A model generated the notes under the pieces. That model worked only from the letters and a program-made list of their open reading frames with translations. It did not search any database and had not been told where the DNA came from. Made by a program: the position numbers and the translations under genes. DNA of 64,000 nucleotides from Cotesia glomerata (lineage: Eukaryota; Arthropoda; Insecta; Hymenoptera; Braconidae). Shown in pieces: positions 11,706 through 24,313 of this stretch. Location: NCBI RefSeq assembly GCF_020080835.1, contig NC_058159.1, positions 29,673,525 through 29,737,524 on the forward strand. The letters are read 5' to 3'. The first letter of the stretch is position 1, and each line of letters opens with the position of its first letter.

Positions 11706-12686
11706 TTTTAAAAGACAAAAATATTAATTTATTCCCTGCACGAAATATCCAAGATAAAGTGCTAAAACACGGCAAAATAATTGCGTATTAATAAATACTT
11801 ATCATTCTCACGAATTTAACAAGACTATTTACATATTACGAGTGAGTTTAATTTGGATTGGGGATAAGCCAAGTCCATTTGTAGTCAATTCCGTGTTATG
11901 TACTGCTCCCTTGTCCGTCGTTATCCGAATTGACAATCGGGAACTTTTGAATGTTACACGTTACATGTTGGGACGTGAAGTACCTTAAATCAGTAGTCAT
12001 ATGATGTAAGATAGCCGGTACTTACACCTTACGTTGGATGCTGCAAAAAAGGATACATGTGCCCGGTTGTTGGCTCTCGGTTCTCAGTTCTCACCCAGGT
12101 GCATATAAGTGTACACCCGTACGGGTGTTGTCCGTAGTATCCTCCTCGCATTCGCATTTGCCGGGCGCATTCCCCAAGCTTGTGTCTTGAGCCTTGTGTC
12201 TTGTGTGATATCCATGCACGCGATGCCAGGTGTACTACACTCGTAACACATAGTTGGTACACTGCTAACTGAACAGCAACACGGCATCAAGATCCTTTGT
12301 CCCGCGGGAGGCCTCCGCTAAAGGATGACGCTCGCTTTATAACGATAGAACGTCCAGTCTGATGCATATTACGCTCCTTTATGTTCTCTCCAATAGTGTC
12401 TATCTGCATTACATAGATGGTTGATGCTAGCTGTACACCTTTTGTGAATAGAAGAGAATATGTGGTCTGGAAAACACTTAAGCCCGAAAAATTAAACACT
12501 AATGTATCTTTGTATGGCCATTAAGCTGGGTCAAAAGAGTAAAATCATTTTTTTTTTTTAAATATATTGTTCAATATGTCAAAAACTTGAGTTTTTTTTA
12601 TTAATTGTACGAAATTTTTAGTTAACATATTTTGGTACAAATTTTAGTTTTTAAATTTTAGAATTTTATTATTCATTAAAAAATCA
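11706..12686. other. Unique island, no supported gene
   Basis: 11706-12530 is GC-richer with several overlapping minus-strand frames at 12029-12499, none of them recognisable. 12531-12686 is AT-rich. The sequence has no similarity to the repeats described here. Confidence 0.4.
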
Positions 12687-13603
12687 CTAGCAACCTTGCA
12701 ATCACTATATGACTGCCTTTAATTGTGAACTATAAATAAATAGAATTTTGCTTCATTAAATAATGACTCTTGTTAAATTGCACTGTAATTTTTTAACTAT
12801 TGACATTTTTAAAGATATAAGCTCATCTCGATGTTACACTCATCAAGAGCTTTCATTTGAGTACCCACATGCATTTTCATATATTTTTCATATATACATA
12901 TGTATATAATATATATTTTGAAAATATGAGCTCATCTCGATGTTACACTGATCAAGAGCTTTCATTTGAGTACCCACATGCATTTTGATATATTTTTCAT
13001 ATATTTATAAATATAAATATATGAAAAATTGATGTAGGTACTCAAATGAAAGTACTTGATGAGTGTAACATCGGGGTGAGCTTATATCTTTAAAAATGTC
13101 AATAGTTCACGAAATACAAGGTCGTTTCTTAATTATGTTAAATTGCACTGTACTTCTTTAACTATTGACGTTTTTAAAGATATAAGCTCATCCCGATAAT
13201 ACGCTCATCAAGAGCTTTCATTTGAGTACCCACATGCATTTTGATATATTTTTCGTATATTTATAGATATAAATATATAAAATATATGAAAAATTGATGT
13301 AAGTACTCAAATGAAAGGACTTGATGAGTGTAAAATCGGGGTGAGCTTATATCTTAAAAAATGTCAATAGTTCACGAAATACAAGGTCGTTTCTTAATTA
13401 TGTATCTAGAAATATAGCATTTTCGAATGCAGCCTAAATACTTATCATCATAAATTGACTATTGGTGAGAATGATATGAATCCTTGAAAAGGCACAACTT
13501 CAGTTAAAGAATTTCTAACGATATCAAATTCAACGATAAAAACCCATTTTATTATATAAATACACTAGTCACGAAATTTTGCTTATTCTCATAATAATAT
13601 AGA
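12687..13603 (-). mobile_element. Helitron A copy, complete, rearranged subunits
   Basis: The minus-strand 3' end is ctagcaaccttgc at 12687. The 5' end on the plus strand is ...ctcataataatataga at 13603, followed by T. There are two full palindromic subunits (about 12940-13090 and 13200-13350), preceded by an orphan left arm at 12830-12910. The copy at 55402 has the same orphan-arm arrangement. Confidence 0.85.
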
Positions 13604-16600
13604 TAATCTATACGGTCAACACAAAATTGTATAGAGAATTAAATGCTCTACAGAAAAAGTTTTCTTTGAATTTTTTTTTCATTTTTTCAAAAATTATTGA
13701 AGCTCAACGTTAAATTAATAAATTTTGAATTTTTTTCGTCACTGAAACAAAATCATTAATTAACATATTATTACATTTAAACGAACAATTTATAGTTTTG
13801 TCGAGAATTAAATCACAAAAAAGTAATTTACAATTTTTCAAAATATCAATTCCTTTAAAAGTTATTTCAATTTTTTTCCACTTTATACTCAAAAATTAGG
13901 AAGATTAATTTTTTTATCAACCTTTATTATTCTCGAAATTTAATTCCTCCTCTTTATTTCAACCAAATGAAATAATCGAGAGTACATATAATTAGTAATT
14001 CATCTCGAAAAAAAAAAAAATAAATAAATAATACAATATCAAAGAGACATATTAATTAAATTGAAATGAAAATCATAACCAGCAGCAGATGGTAGCAGTA
14101 AATTATAATTACGAGTGGTGTTTCTCTACAATAACGTATATATAATTCTCGTTGAAGATAAATAGTACCACATTACAATAATTAACGCAGTTGTTGGCAA
14201 GCACTTGTCACTAAATGTTGTATCCTAAGGCGCATCAATCCGAAGCTGCTTGAAACCTTGGATTCCCGAGGGTGGTGCTCGCTCACCCACATAGAATTAT
14301 AACAAGCTGGAGAATAAAGTGATCTATTACCTCACATTTATGCATTTATGAAGCACCTACACTATGGAGCACTTACACATGAGGTGGAACTTTCATTGTC
14401 TTGGGTTTATCTAGCGCGAAGCAGAGTTACAGGCCAACATTTAATGTTTAATGTTTAATAGCGAATGTTGGAAGGTGTAAGGAGTCTCTGAAAGTTAAAC
14501 GGTATGCGTTGAGGATGATAAAGGCACTTTGAGACCATTAATAATGGCGCCCACTGAAAGCAAACCAAAGCACGAATATTCGTACTCGTATTCGAGCTCC
14601 GGTGCTTAATGCTAAGTAAAGAAGCTTACTCTTTCTTCTGTCTTATTTTTCTTGTTTTTTTTTTCTTATAACGTTAGACTGCAAGAGACAGTTGTATTTT
14701 AGATGCAAATGGCATTCTATCTGCATGAAATACGTACGGCGAACAGAGAACGGTGAACAGTTTCAGTTTCCCGGTGTGGTTTGCGTTTATACGAAAGACG
14801 TCTGAGAGTATCGGAAAGAACCTGGCTCTGTTCTGTTCCTCTTGCCGATCGCTCGATAATTCCGTAAAGAGCCGAGAAATATGCGGAACAAGTCGAGAAA
14901 CTATTATAGGATATAGAAACTCAAGATGGAGAATAAGAGAAACTATAACGAATTCATTATTCGTTATTCTAATTCGTCCTACATCCAATAGAAGCTATTA
15001 TGGATTTTACTTTCCGGAATTACAAGACTTCTGCCTACTTATATTATCTAGATTATTAATGTAAAACTTAACTTGTACCTCTTACAGGTTACAAGAGCCT
15101 TAATGGTTAAATAATCCTGACCTATTTTTATTTTATCAAGAAATTTTTTGTTTTACTTTTTCGAATGTAAATTTTACCGAAATCCCGTGAAAATATTCGT
15201 TAAAATTAATTTTTTTTCTTAAACTAAAATTAATTTTTAAGATTGATTTTTTGTCTGAAAAATTTTTCAGATTGATTAAAATAATTTTTATTTAATTGAA
15301 GAGAAATTATTCGTTTATAAGTTTATAAATTTTACCGACATTCCTTAAAAAAATTCATAGAATTTTTTTTTTTATTTAAAAACTGTCAATTTCTTCAAAA
15401 TGATTCTTTAAAATTAAAATTTGATTTTTTTTTCTTAAATTAAAATTAATTTTTTGTCTGAAAAATTGTGCAAATTGTTTAGAATAATTTTAGTTTAATT
15501 CAAGAGAAATTATTCGTTTATTTGCTCATAATAATAAAAACAAATATTGTGATTCTTCTGTTAAAAAATTAATTGTTGATTTTAATAAAATACAAAATTT
15601 TTTACACGAGATTTCTGATATTATACAGCGAGGTGACTTCTTAAGCACAACTTTTGAGCTCTACAATAAAATATTCATCAGGTATAAAGCTCGGTTTTTC
15701 TCTCAGAAAAACGAACTACCGATAGTTAAATTTTATTTTTATCTTTTTCTTTCTTACATTACTCGATCTAACAATCATTATCGCTCTAGCGAAAAGATTT
15801 AACTATTGATATTGACCCACATATTGCTGGCAGCTTGAGTATGCAGCTGTATCTTGAGATAAGAGATTATTGAAATACTTTTGAGAGTTATTATTAATAG
15901 ATAGAAAAAATAGAAAATGTCACGGTTTAAGTTTGAGATAAGAAATTTTTAAAATTAAGACATTTTAGAGGATGAAAAATTTAGTAGAAGTCTTCAATAA
16001 TTAGTGAAGATTAATGGTTGGTAATTTTTTATAAAAATATCATTTTTATTTAATTATTAAAATTGTTAAATTTATAAAGAAGAAATAAATTGAATTTTTT
16101 GCAATTTTAATAATATATTTTTTATAGTTCATTTTTGTAAAACAAAAAATTTTTTTAATAAAGTTAAAAATATATTGAAAAATTCACCAAAAATTAACTA
16201 TCAAAAATATATTTATTTTAAATTATTCAACCAATTTTTTATATTTAAAATTTTTTTAATGAACTATGTAATACAAATAATTAAAAAAACCTTCAAATTT
16301 CAAGCTTCTTTCCCAAAAAAACAACTCAAAACCCTCCAAACCAAAAGCCTTAATGTGTAAAAAATCACCAACCATTCCCAAAATTCTCCCCCCGATTCCA
16401 AAATTAGATAATGCATACCAGCCTTAAAACCCAATTAAAAGCCTGTGTCCTACATATATTTCACCCAGTAACCCGTATAATTTTCCCGGAAATCTTCTTT
16501 GAACTATAACAAAGATTATAACCGTACGTACCAAATTCTGAGCGCAGCGGGGGTGCATTACAATCACACACCGAAAAGAGTGAGTTCCGGTGAACATTGA

Positions 16601-17155
16601 AGGCCGTTAAGAACAGTTAAGAAGATTATCCTCAGGAGGTTAACTAAGCCGGCGATTTGTCTCTAAATAATTGTGTCATCTTAATGCAGCCTTTGAGCTG
16701 TCCGATACGCGTGGCAAAACAATTTTGACTTTCAACCGAAGCTTCAGTTAAAAAAACAGGTAAATTTCTTCCTTTATTTAATGGAATTCCTCTAGAATGC
16801 TGTTTTTCAAATATCCGCCCCCGAGAATTAGAGAAAGTGTCACCAGCCAGCCCAGTGCCCAGTGTCCAGTGTCCATCTTTTGTCGTGATTACCTCCTGAC
16901 CTAGTAAAGCTATTTCGGCTGATTACCGGGGCGATTAGTGCCGGTTGTCAGCCGGATATTTACAAACACCAAGGGGTCTCGGAATTTGGTATCGGTCCTT
17001 CTTGGTACATTAGCCACTAGGACACTGGGACAGTGGAGCATTAGGACACTAATTCTTGCCCGACAGACCGAGACCAAGACCAAGACCGACATACATGTAT
17101 AATATCGAAGACCGGAGCTGACTCCAGAATCAACCAGCGTGCACAAAATAGCATA
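13604..17155. other. Alternating AT-rich and unique islands, no gene supported
   Basis: 13604-14080 is AT-rich. 14081-15110 is a GC-richer island with open frames on both strands at 14674-15064 that mirror each other and lack motifs. 15110-16380 is AT-rich and contains a decayed local duplication (about 15195-15315 and 15405-15520, sharing agagaaattattcgttta). 16380-17155 is another unique island. No RNA gene, TIR pair or convincing exon was seen. Confidence 0.4.
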
Positions 17156-18460
17156 CATTGATAGATGGATTTGTTTGTATTTAATTAGCTTTATTAACTG
17201 TTAATAAATGATTTTTTAACATCATAGGATTTAATAAATATTTACTAACAGTTAATAAGTAATTTTTTAAGTACAATTTACTAACTGTTAATAAATATTT
17301 ATTAATGGTTAATGAATATTTGTTAGCTGTTAACAAATATTTATTTAAAATAAAAAGCAAAAATAGCAATTTTCTTTTGACACTTTTTATAACCCTATAG
17401 CTGGAATACATGATAATAATTAAATTCACTAAATAAATTAACGTTTTAAATATTTAAAAATATAAAAGATAATTATGAGCTGTGATAGAATTTGGTATTT
17501 TACAATAAACGTTATTATAATGTAATATAATTAATGCAAATAATTTATAAAGATGATTTTTTTTTATAAGCAATCTTCATATCATATGACATTGCAAGCA
17601 AAACAAATTCACTCAACAAAATATTTATTAACTGTTAATAAATATTTATTAACAATAAATACTTATTAACTATTAATGAATGTACTATTTCTCCCAAATA
17701 AATATTTATTGAATGTTAAAAAATATTTATTAAAATTTAATAAATTAAATAATTGTCTTCAAATAAATTAAATTATTAATCTGTACTAATAAATGGAGAG
17801 CCGGTTTTTTTGTCCGGTTATACTGCAAAAACTACTGAACCGATCGAAATAATACTTATATCATAAAATGCAGCGTGTTTTGGAGAAAGTTTTAGTATAT
17901 GATATGGTGGTGATTACTTATCCGAAACCTATATTTTTTTGACTTAAAAATAATGAATTTTTATTGTTACTAAATTTATTCCATTGGATTGTCATTTGTT
18001 TAAAATACATTTTTTAATTCTATTGGTTATGTTTATATACTAGGCAGATTTCTTCACTTATGAGACCTGGAATTTCTTAAACTGAAACTTTCAATGGTCA
18101 TTACAAATTTTTTTTTTCATATCAATTATTATTCATTTTTGTAAGAAAGACTCGGGAATGTTATAATGATTGCACATTGAAAGTTACAATGAATATTAGC
18201 TAGAATAATTACATGGATAAAAGGTGCATAACAATTCGATAGAATTGGGAATTTGTGCAAGTCAAAACAATACTCTAATTAAATTTCAAGTCTAGATCTA
18301 AAAATGCAATTCTATAAAACGCCCAGCGAAGCGGGCGAGTAATAGCTAGTAAAGGTATAAAATAAACAAAAGATACTCTGATAGGTTTACAGCTAGTAAA
18401 TTAAATAATTGTCTTCAAATAAATTAAATTATTAATAGTTAATAAATCCTTCTATCAGTG
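17156..18460. mobile_element. MITE family CACTGATAGAAGG, interrupted by Helitron C
   Basis: The left end reads cattgatagatggattt at 17156 and the right end aaatccttctatcagtg ends at 18460, each beside a TA. The arms are rich in gttaataaat motifs, typical of the shorter subtype of this family. The Helitron at 17780-18349 is nested in the right half. Confidence 0.8.
17780..18349 (+). mobile_element. Helitron C, 570 bp, CGCCC...GGGCG hairpin
   Basis: It starts TCTGTACTAATAAATGG after an A at 17779. It ends with the hairpin CGCCCAGCGAAGCGGGCG, then AGTAATAGCTAG at 18349 and a T. The hairpin and CTAG spacing match Helitron 3' ends. It has no coding capacity. About 40 bp of host MITE sequence (aattgtcttcaaataaatta) occurs both just before the element (17748) and about 50 bp after it (18405). 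Simple Helitron insertion does not make this, so it indicates an additional local duplication. Confidence 0.8.
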
Positions 18461-19573
18461 TATCTATATGCAGAGGCTAATATAGTGTGAAGACTGTAGT
18501 GATGCGCTGCTCAAAGCGTGCCAGTGGGTCAAGGGAAGTCGAGGCGGAGCAGCATACATCCTGGACTCACGCTGCGAGACTCGAGATAACATGGGAGGTC
18601 CACGATAGGTCTTGCAGGTATCATTATGCTCGTGCTCATACGACCGCTCTTTTTGCCTCTTATTGCCTCTCTGGGTCCCGAACAATCAGAAGAGAGACTT
18701 TTTTCGCGGCTGACCCGCGGGACCCCTTTGCTTGCGAACTTCGGTCCGCATGTGCAGAAAAATCGCGAAAAATAGTCGTAATAATAATAATAATAATATT
18801 GGAGAAAAAAAAGTAGGAACTACAGCGAGAAACATGCGATTCGCTGAAAGAAAGAAGCTCCTAGTTTTATTTCCGCTGTAAGGATAAGAGTACTTTGTCT
18901 CTGTTGCACGCATGGTAAGCGACATTTCCTCCCTCCTTTGCTACTGGTGACCGCACGAAAGTGCCCGAGTGCAATGGCATGCCGGGTATGGAGGAAATTT
19001 ATGGCTTCGTCGGGATTGGGATTTGTCGGGTTAGGTATAGAAGTGTAGAAGTCTATGTGTAGAGCACAGAGGGACCAAGGACACGTGGTGGCCGCGCTTA
19101 AGCACTGTTTCAGTAGCCCAGGGTGGTAAGAACCGATGGTATTGTGTTATGTGTAACAAGGAAGAGAAGCTACGAATAACAGGGACGGTTTTTGTCCTCT
19201 GACCAGCTATTGGGTCATATTCGGTGTATATTTACTGCTACATGCTGGATACTGGATGTAATATAACAGTAACAGTTACAGTAATAGTAACAGTGGACGG
19301 TGGACATGAAAAGCCGGGGCATAAACCTTCGCCGTTGGAAACTGCCAGCTCGGGAGGAGTCTCTACCTACTTTCGAGGTATATTTATGAGGGGATTTCAT
19401 TTGGTAAGAATTATTTATTGCTCATCAAACAAAGCATTGCGCTGGGAGCTCTTCTAGCCTGCAATTACTCAAACTTTGAGGGCATGGTTAACTTTGATGA
19501 TAATAAGTGAGAGTGAGATTATGTTAATAAATATAAGGTGTGATATTGTTTGAAGAGGGTGATGCATTTATTA
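18461..19573. other. Unique GC-richer island, no supported gene
   Basis: Unique sequence with strong CpG content. The open frame at 18487-18816 runs into an (AAT)n tract and has no motif. Its antisense frames are also open, which indicates composition rather than coding. Confidence 0.4.
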
Positions 19574-20123
19574 CACGGAAAAAAATATATAGTAAATGGA
19601 ACATGATGCAGTCTTGGTAAATGAACATGATGAAATCATGTTGCAGCCACATGATTTGTCATGTTTCGGCTACATGACAATCATGTTGCGGTAGCATGAG
19701 AAAAATCATGTGGCAGCAATATGATTTTCATGTAGCCTTAATAGCATAAAATTAAGCTGCAACAACTTAATATTTATGCTTCAGAAATATTATTTATCAT
19801 AAAGTAACTAGGTTTTTTAGGATTTCTAATATTGCAGATGAAAATAAGAGTAAATTATCGAATTATACAATTTGTGAACGATATCTTTGTTTATTTAAAT
19901 TATATACAATTTTTATCGCCAATACCTTTCGTCTGTGATAAAAGTAATTAAATTAGTATTAATTTTAAATTAAGTGTCTTGTTTACAGATGATTTTCTCA
20001 CGCTACCGCAACATGATTGTCATGTAGCCGAGACATGACAAATCATGTGGCTGCAACATGATTTCATCATGTTCATTTACCACGACTGCATCATGTTGCA
20101 TTTACTATTTATTTTTTTCCGTG
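19574..20123. mobile_element. Foldback MITE, CACGGAAAAAAAT ends, 550 bp
   Basis: The ends are cacggaaaaaaatatatag and its inverse, flanked by TA. The arms (about 19574-19730 and 19995-20123) are complementary and contain several short nested palindromes such as catgatttgtcatg. The centre (19740-19990) is AT-rich and non-coding. Confidence 0.85.
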
Positions 20124-21114
20124 TAGAAGGTTTTGTCGAGATTTAATGATGAGAATTAAGAGTTTTTTAGAAGATTTAATTGATGGATAATTTATTTCAT
20201 TAAAAAAAAAAAAAAATCGTCACATTTTTTTTTTTAAATAGAAAAATTTATTTGCTAATATACATGAGCATGAATGTACAAAACTGACCGTAGTTTAACA
20301 CAAGAGCGCCCGAGGCCTTTCAACAGCTATTTTCATTTTGAAGGTATCATATTATGCGGATTCTAACCTGGCCCGCGTTTCCACTTGTTGTGGGGTGTTA
20401 CTGTTACATAGTTAGTTTTCAAATCGAGATTGTTTTGATGATGATACTCGAGGAGTTCGGGTGTATCATATGTTACGTGTATATATGGATGAATTTGAAG
20501 AGAGTTGCGCCCCGAAGATGCCCTAGGCGATTTACCCAGTGGAATAACACTCGCCCTTAATATCGGCCCAGACTTTAAAGCCGATATGGATTATGTAATA
20601 GACACTAGCTACTTGATTAAATTTCTACCCTACAGCCATATGCTAGCCTTAATGTAGTTTCTCGTTTAATTTTTAGTGGTTATAAGTTATGCAAATTGAA
20701 AGTATCAATTTTGGTGTTAATAATTGATGAGTTGTTAAAGTGGAGCAGTAGAAAATTTGAATAATTTTAACTCTATTGAAAGTTTTAAGACGCTTAAGAA
20801 TTTGATAAAATTTTTTTTTTTTTTTTTTAAAGAGTATCTGTGAAAAAATGTTCATATGTCGCCATATATATGGCCATATTTGGTCATATATGAATATATA
20901 TGGTCATTTTTAAAAATATGTATGGTTATTTGTAAATATATATGAACATATACGGTCATATATGAACATATGTGATCATATATGAATTTGAGGCTCACTT
21001 ATTTATCAAGATAAAATTTCTTAGGTCATAATTTCTCAGTAATAAATTATCAGTTGAATATTTATCAATATCATAATTAATTTTTGCCAAAATTAATCCT
21101 ACAATAATATCTTA
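20124..21114. other. Small unique island plus atatggtcata-rich tract
   Basis: 20240-20660 is a GC-richer unique island; the frame at 20354-20560 is unsupported. 20855-21000 is a degenerate tandem of atatggtcatatatga-like units. It resembles 21531-21640 and the segments that precede the gcgcatggtcgc cores at 1055-1130 and 56330-56395, so it probably belongs to the same old repeat family. Confidence 0.45.
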
Positions 21115-21385
21115 CACTGATAGAAGGATTTATTTGTATTAAAAAATATTTTTTAATAGTTAATAAATTATTTATTAGAGACCATTTTTTAGTATTAAAC
21201 AAATATTTCTTAGTATTTAAAATAATTTGTTTGTATTTAATAAATCTAATATTAATTTATTAAATATTAATAAATCTTTTTAAATACTAAGAAATATTTG
21301 TTAAGAACTAAAAAGTGGTCTCTAATAAATGATTTGTTAAATATTAACAAATATTTTTAACTATAAACAAATCCTTCTATCAGTG
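21115..21385. mobile_element. Short MITE, CACTGATAGAAGG ends, 271 bp
   Basis: It starts cactgatagaaggattt after TA and ends aaatccttctatcagtg at 21385. Almost the entire element is one inverted repeat, with tattagagaccatttttta in one arm and its inverse in the other. It is a distinct subtype from the 769-bp form. A close truncated relative is at 51071-51301. The right flank is GA rather than TA. Confidence 0.85.
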
Positions 21386-22281
21386 GAGACAATAATGGAT
21401 CATCGGTAATTTGTTTATTCCAACATTATTAATATATTCATTGTACAAAAAATGATTTAAATATGGCTCCGTATCTTTTATGAGTCCGTAATAATTTATC
21501 GCGACGAAAATTTTTCATGCAAAAATTCATATCACATATATGATCATATGCAAACGCATGAAAGTATTTGATGTGGACATATATGGTCTTATATAATTAT
21601 ATATGATCATTTGTGAGCATGTATGGTCATATTTGATCAAAAAAAAATTTTTTTACAAGTATCTTTTTAGAAAGAATAATTCTTAATTCCACTAAACAAT
21701 TTGAGATTGTTAATTCAAAAGGAGTCTTAATGAAATCCCACTTGACCCTTGTTTACTTTCTTAAAACTTGAAATGGAAACAATCTTGATGAAACAACTCT
21801 TGTTTTATTGTTTGATGCCTTATGTCTAACCTGGTAAGGCACGAGGTTAAAAAAGCCAGAGAAAATAGTTGCCGAGTAAAGAGATTTCATCAGCTCTTTT
21901 TCATCTTACTCCTTTCTTTATTTACGAGATCTTATGTGTTGAATCTTGTGTCGAGAAGGCACAACCATGTGGAATTATACGTAGCACGAATAAGTCTCTC
22001 TCGCGTTTTCGCTGATATGACCGCAGAAAAATAAATCATATTCTTAGCTTTCTCTTCGTTGAGAATCAAAAATTAAAGATTATATTCGTAAAAAAAAATA
22101 TTATCTTTATTGACCTCCGAGATTTCTTTACTGATTTCAAAAAATTTCTCTATAATAAATCAGTTAATTTTATATTTGATACCTACGAAGGAAACGATGA
22201 TTCATTTGTCTTGTCTCTGTTCTAACTCAATTTAGAAGTCAAGAACTGAAGCCTCGTGCAATTAATAACATTCTTTTAATT
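21386..22281. other. AT-rich stretch, repeat tract, small unique island
   Basis: 21531-21640 holds atatgatcata/ggtcata units like those at 20855. 21720-22260 is slightly GC-richer unique sequence with an unsupported frame at 21822-22034. Nothing else was seen. Confidence 0.4.
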
Positions 22282-22536
22282 CTAATTTTTGGAAACACTA
22301 GGGGGATCCAAACCAGATGAGTCAAAACCATGACTAATCATTTTTGAAATAGCCTCTTTTATTTTAAAAAAATAGTGCCTTATTTTGGCACAACCATCTC
22401 CAAAAACTGACGTCTCATTTTCTCGAGCCTCTTTCATTGATAAATTTATTTTTTTCAGACTTGATCGCAGTATTGATGATCTTCCTCCCTCAACGCTTCG
22501 CAAAGGACTGAAAAGTGAGTAGAGCCATGTATGCAT
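22282..22536 (-). pseudogene. Decayed ORF inside dispersed repeat E
   Basis: This is an 84-codon minus-strand frame beginning MHTWLYS. A second repeat copy at about 44400-44560 encodes a recognisably similar first 50 codons (SVEGGRSSILRSSL and LSMKEARE are shared) with an in-frame insertion of four codons, and is then closed by a stop. The shared frame with a 12-nt in-frame gap suggests it once was coding. I do not recognise the protein and see no transposase signature. Confidence 0.35.
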
Positions 22537-23664
22537 ATTAAAAAAGGGTATTCTAGTCTAGAGGTATCAATTTAGGACCTTTTTTAAAGCTCAATAAAAA
22601 AATCAGGAAATATTTTTTGCTTTCATTTTTTTATCATTTATTTATTCAGATTTTGAGGGGATACGAAAAATTTTCAAACAAAAAAATTATAAAGGATGTT
22701 GTTACAGTTACCTACCACAGAGAAAGAATTTTTTTTTGCAAAACGACGAATGTTTGAATAAAGAGGTCGATTTTTTCCCGATTTTTTTCACTTGGGATTT
22801 TTTAAAATAGTAAAAATCAAAATTTTGAGGTTATTCTAGTTAGGATTTTAGAGGGATGTAATGAGAACGTTCATAGTTAATATTAAGCAAATTAATTCAT
22901 TAGAACTTGAGATATGTCAATTATTTTGAAAAAAATAGTTTTGATAAAAATTTGCTTGACTATTTGCGACGTCACTAAAATGGCTATTATTTGTAAAGAA
23001 TTGAAATTTTAGAAAATTCTTTGACATTTTTTTTGTATGTTTTAAAAATATGCCGAAAAAAATTTATATTTTTATTTGTAGACTATAATGATTTTTAAAT
23101 TCCTTCAAAGTGTTTAAAATAATTTTTAATTGGGCAAATCATCATCGAAGCAGATTCAGATTTTACGAAAAAAAAAATAATATAATAAGAGCGTAAAGCA
23201 GCGGTACTGGATTTTTTTATTGCAGGTATATTCAGAGGTATATAATTAATTTCAAGTGAATTAATTAATTAGAACTTGAGATATCATATCAATTATTTAA
23301 AAAAAAATAGTTTTTATAATAACTCTTTTGACGATTTGCTGCGTCACTAAAATAGCAATCATTTGTAAAGAATTTAAATTTTAGAAAATTCTTAAAGACA
23401 TTTTTTTGAATTTGCACAGTAAAAAATTTTGCATCATTGCGTTAAAAAATTTTGTGTTAAAAATTTTTATGTTAAATATTTAACACTTTTTTGTGTTAAT
23501 TTAACATTTTCCTGTGTTAATTTAACACAATTAATGTTAAATTTACACATAAAAGTATTAAATATTTAACACAAAATTTTGACGACGCAATGACGCAAAA
23601 TTTTAACTGTGTGTTTGAAAAATATGCCGAAAAAAATTTATTTTTTTATTTATATAGACTAGAA
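22290..23664. repeat. Dispersed repeat E, copy 1, internally duplicated
   Basis: It is similar over about 900 bp to 44331-45120 plus 46928-47098. Landmarks shared in order: aaaccagatgag, cttcctccctcaacgcttcg, ctaccacagagaaagaat, atatgccgaaaaaaat, aaatcatcatcgaagcagat, gcggtactggatttt. In this copy a part (22890-23100) is repeated at 23250-23640. The second half is interrupted by a MITE at 23415-23611. Confidence 0.8.
23415..23611. mobile_element. MITE with CACAGTAAAAAATTTTGC ends
   Basis: The left end is cacagtaaaaaattttgc and the right end gcaaaattttaactgtg. It is the same family as 6935-7108. It interrupts repeat E: the other copy reads gaatttgtttaaaaaatatgcc at 45076, whereas here the sequence reads gaatttg, then the MITE, then tgtttgaaaaatatgcc. 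The target duplication is therefore TG rather than TA. Confidence 0.85.
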
Positions 23665-23895
23665 TAAGGTAGAAGTACCGTTTGTGGCCAGTGTACCTTT
23701 TTTGGCCACTTTATTTTCAAATTACTATATAAATATTTCTATAAGTGCAAGACTTTATGAATTAAATTCGTATAAATGTACTGATTCATAAATTCTATAA
23801 AAATTCCACTTGAATAGTTAAATTTTTTACAAATTAACTAAAATATCAAGTGGCCAAAAATGGTCAAAAATAGTCCTAAGATGACCTTTTTGATA
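23665..23895. mobile_element. Degenerate MITE related to 6594-6931
   Basis: It begins aaggtagaagtaccgtttgtggcc, near the left end of the 6594 element, and ends with scrambled tggccaaaaatggtc motifs. The right terminus is decayed. Confidence 0.5.
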
Positions 23896-24274
23896 ATAAA
23901 ACCCGAAATTAATTATTTGACATCGTTAAAGTTTGCCAAAAATTTTTCTTCTTAATTAATTACGAACAGTTAGTAGTTCCTAGAGGATTCAAGTAGCCCC
24001 GAAACGACATACGACAAATAAAAGTACGGAATGAAATAGCAGGCGAATATTATATGTAACTTTAAAATTCGAAGAGGGATTCGATCTGAAAAACCTAAAC
24101 CCCATGAGAATACCTTCACGTTATAGTTGTCTAGAGAAATGAAGATCCCAGTTTTTACCTTCGAGAATAACATTTTTATGTTTACCTAGCTGGTCTCAAT
24201 ATAATGTCGTTAAAATGATTCTATCCATCCGTGCGCAAAGCCCGAACCAGAGGCACCTTTGAAAATATTAGTTT

Positions 24275-24313
<39 letters not shown>

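Noticed and set aside
14674..15064. Antisense pair of roughly 100-codon ORFs
   Set aside because: Mirror-image openness without motifs or codon bias; not distinguishable from chance.
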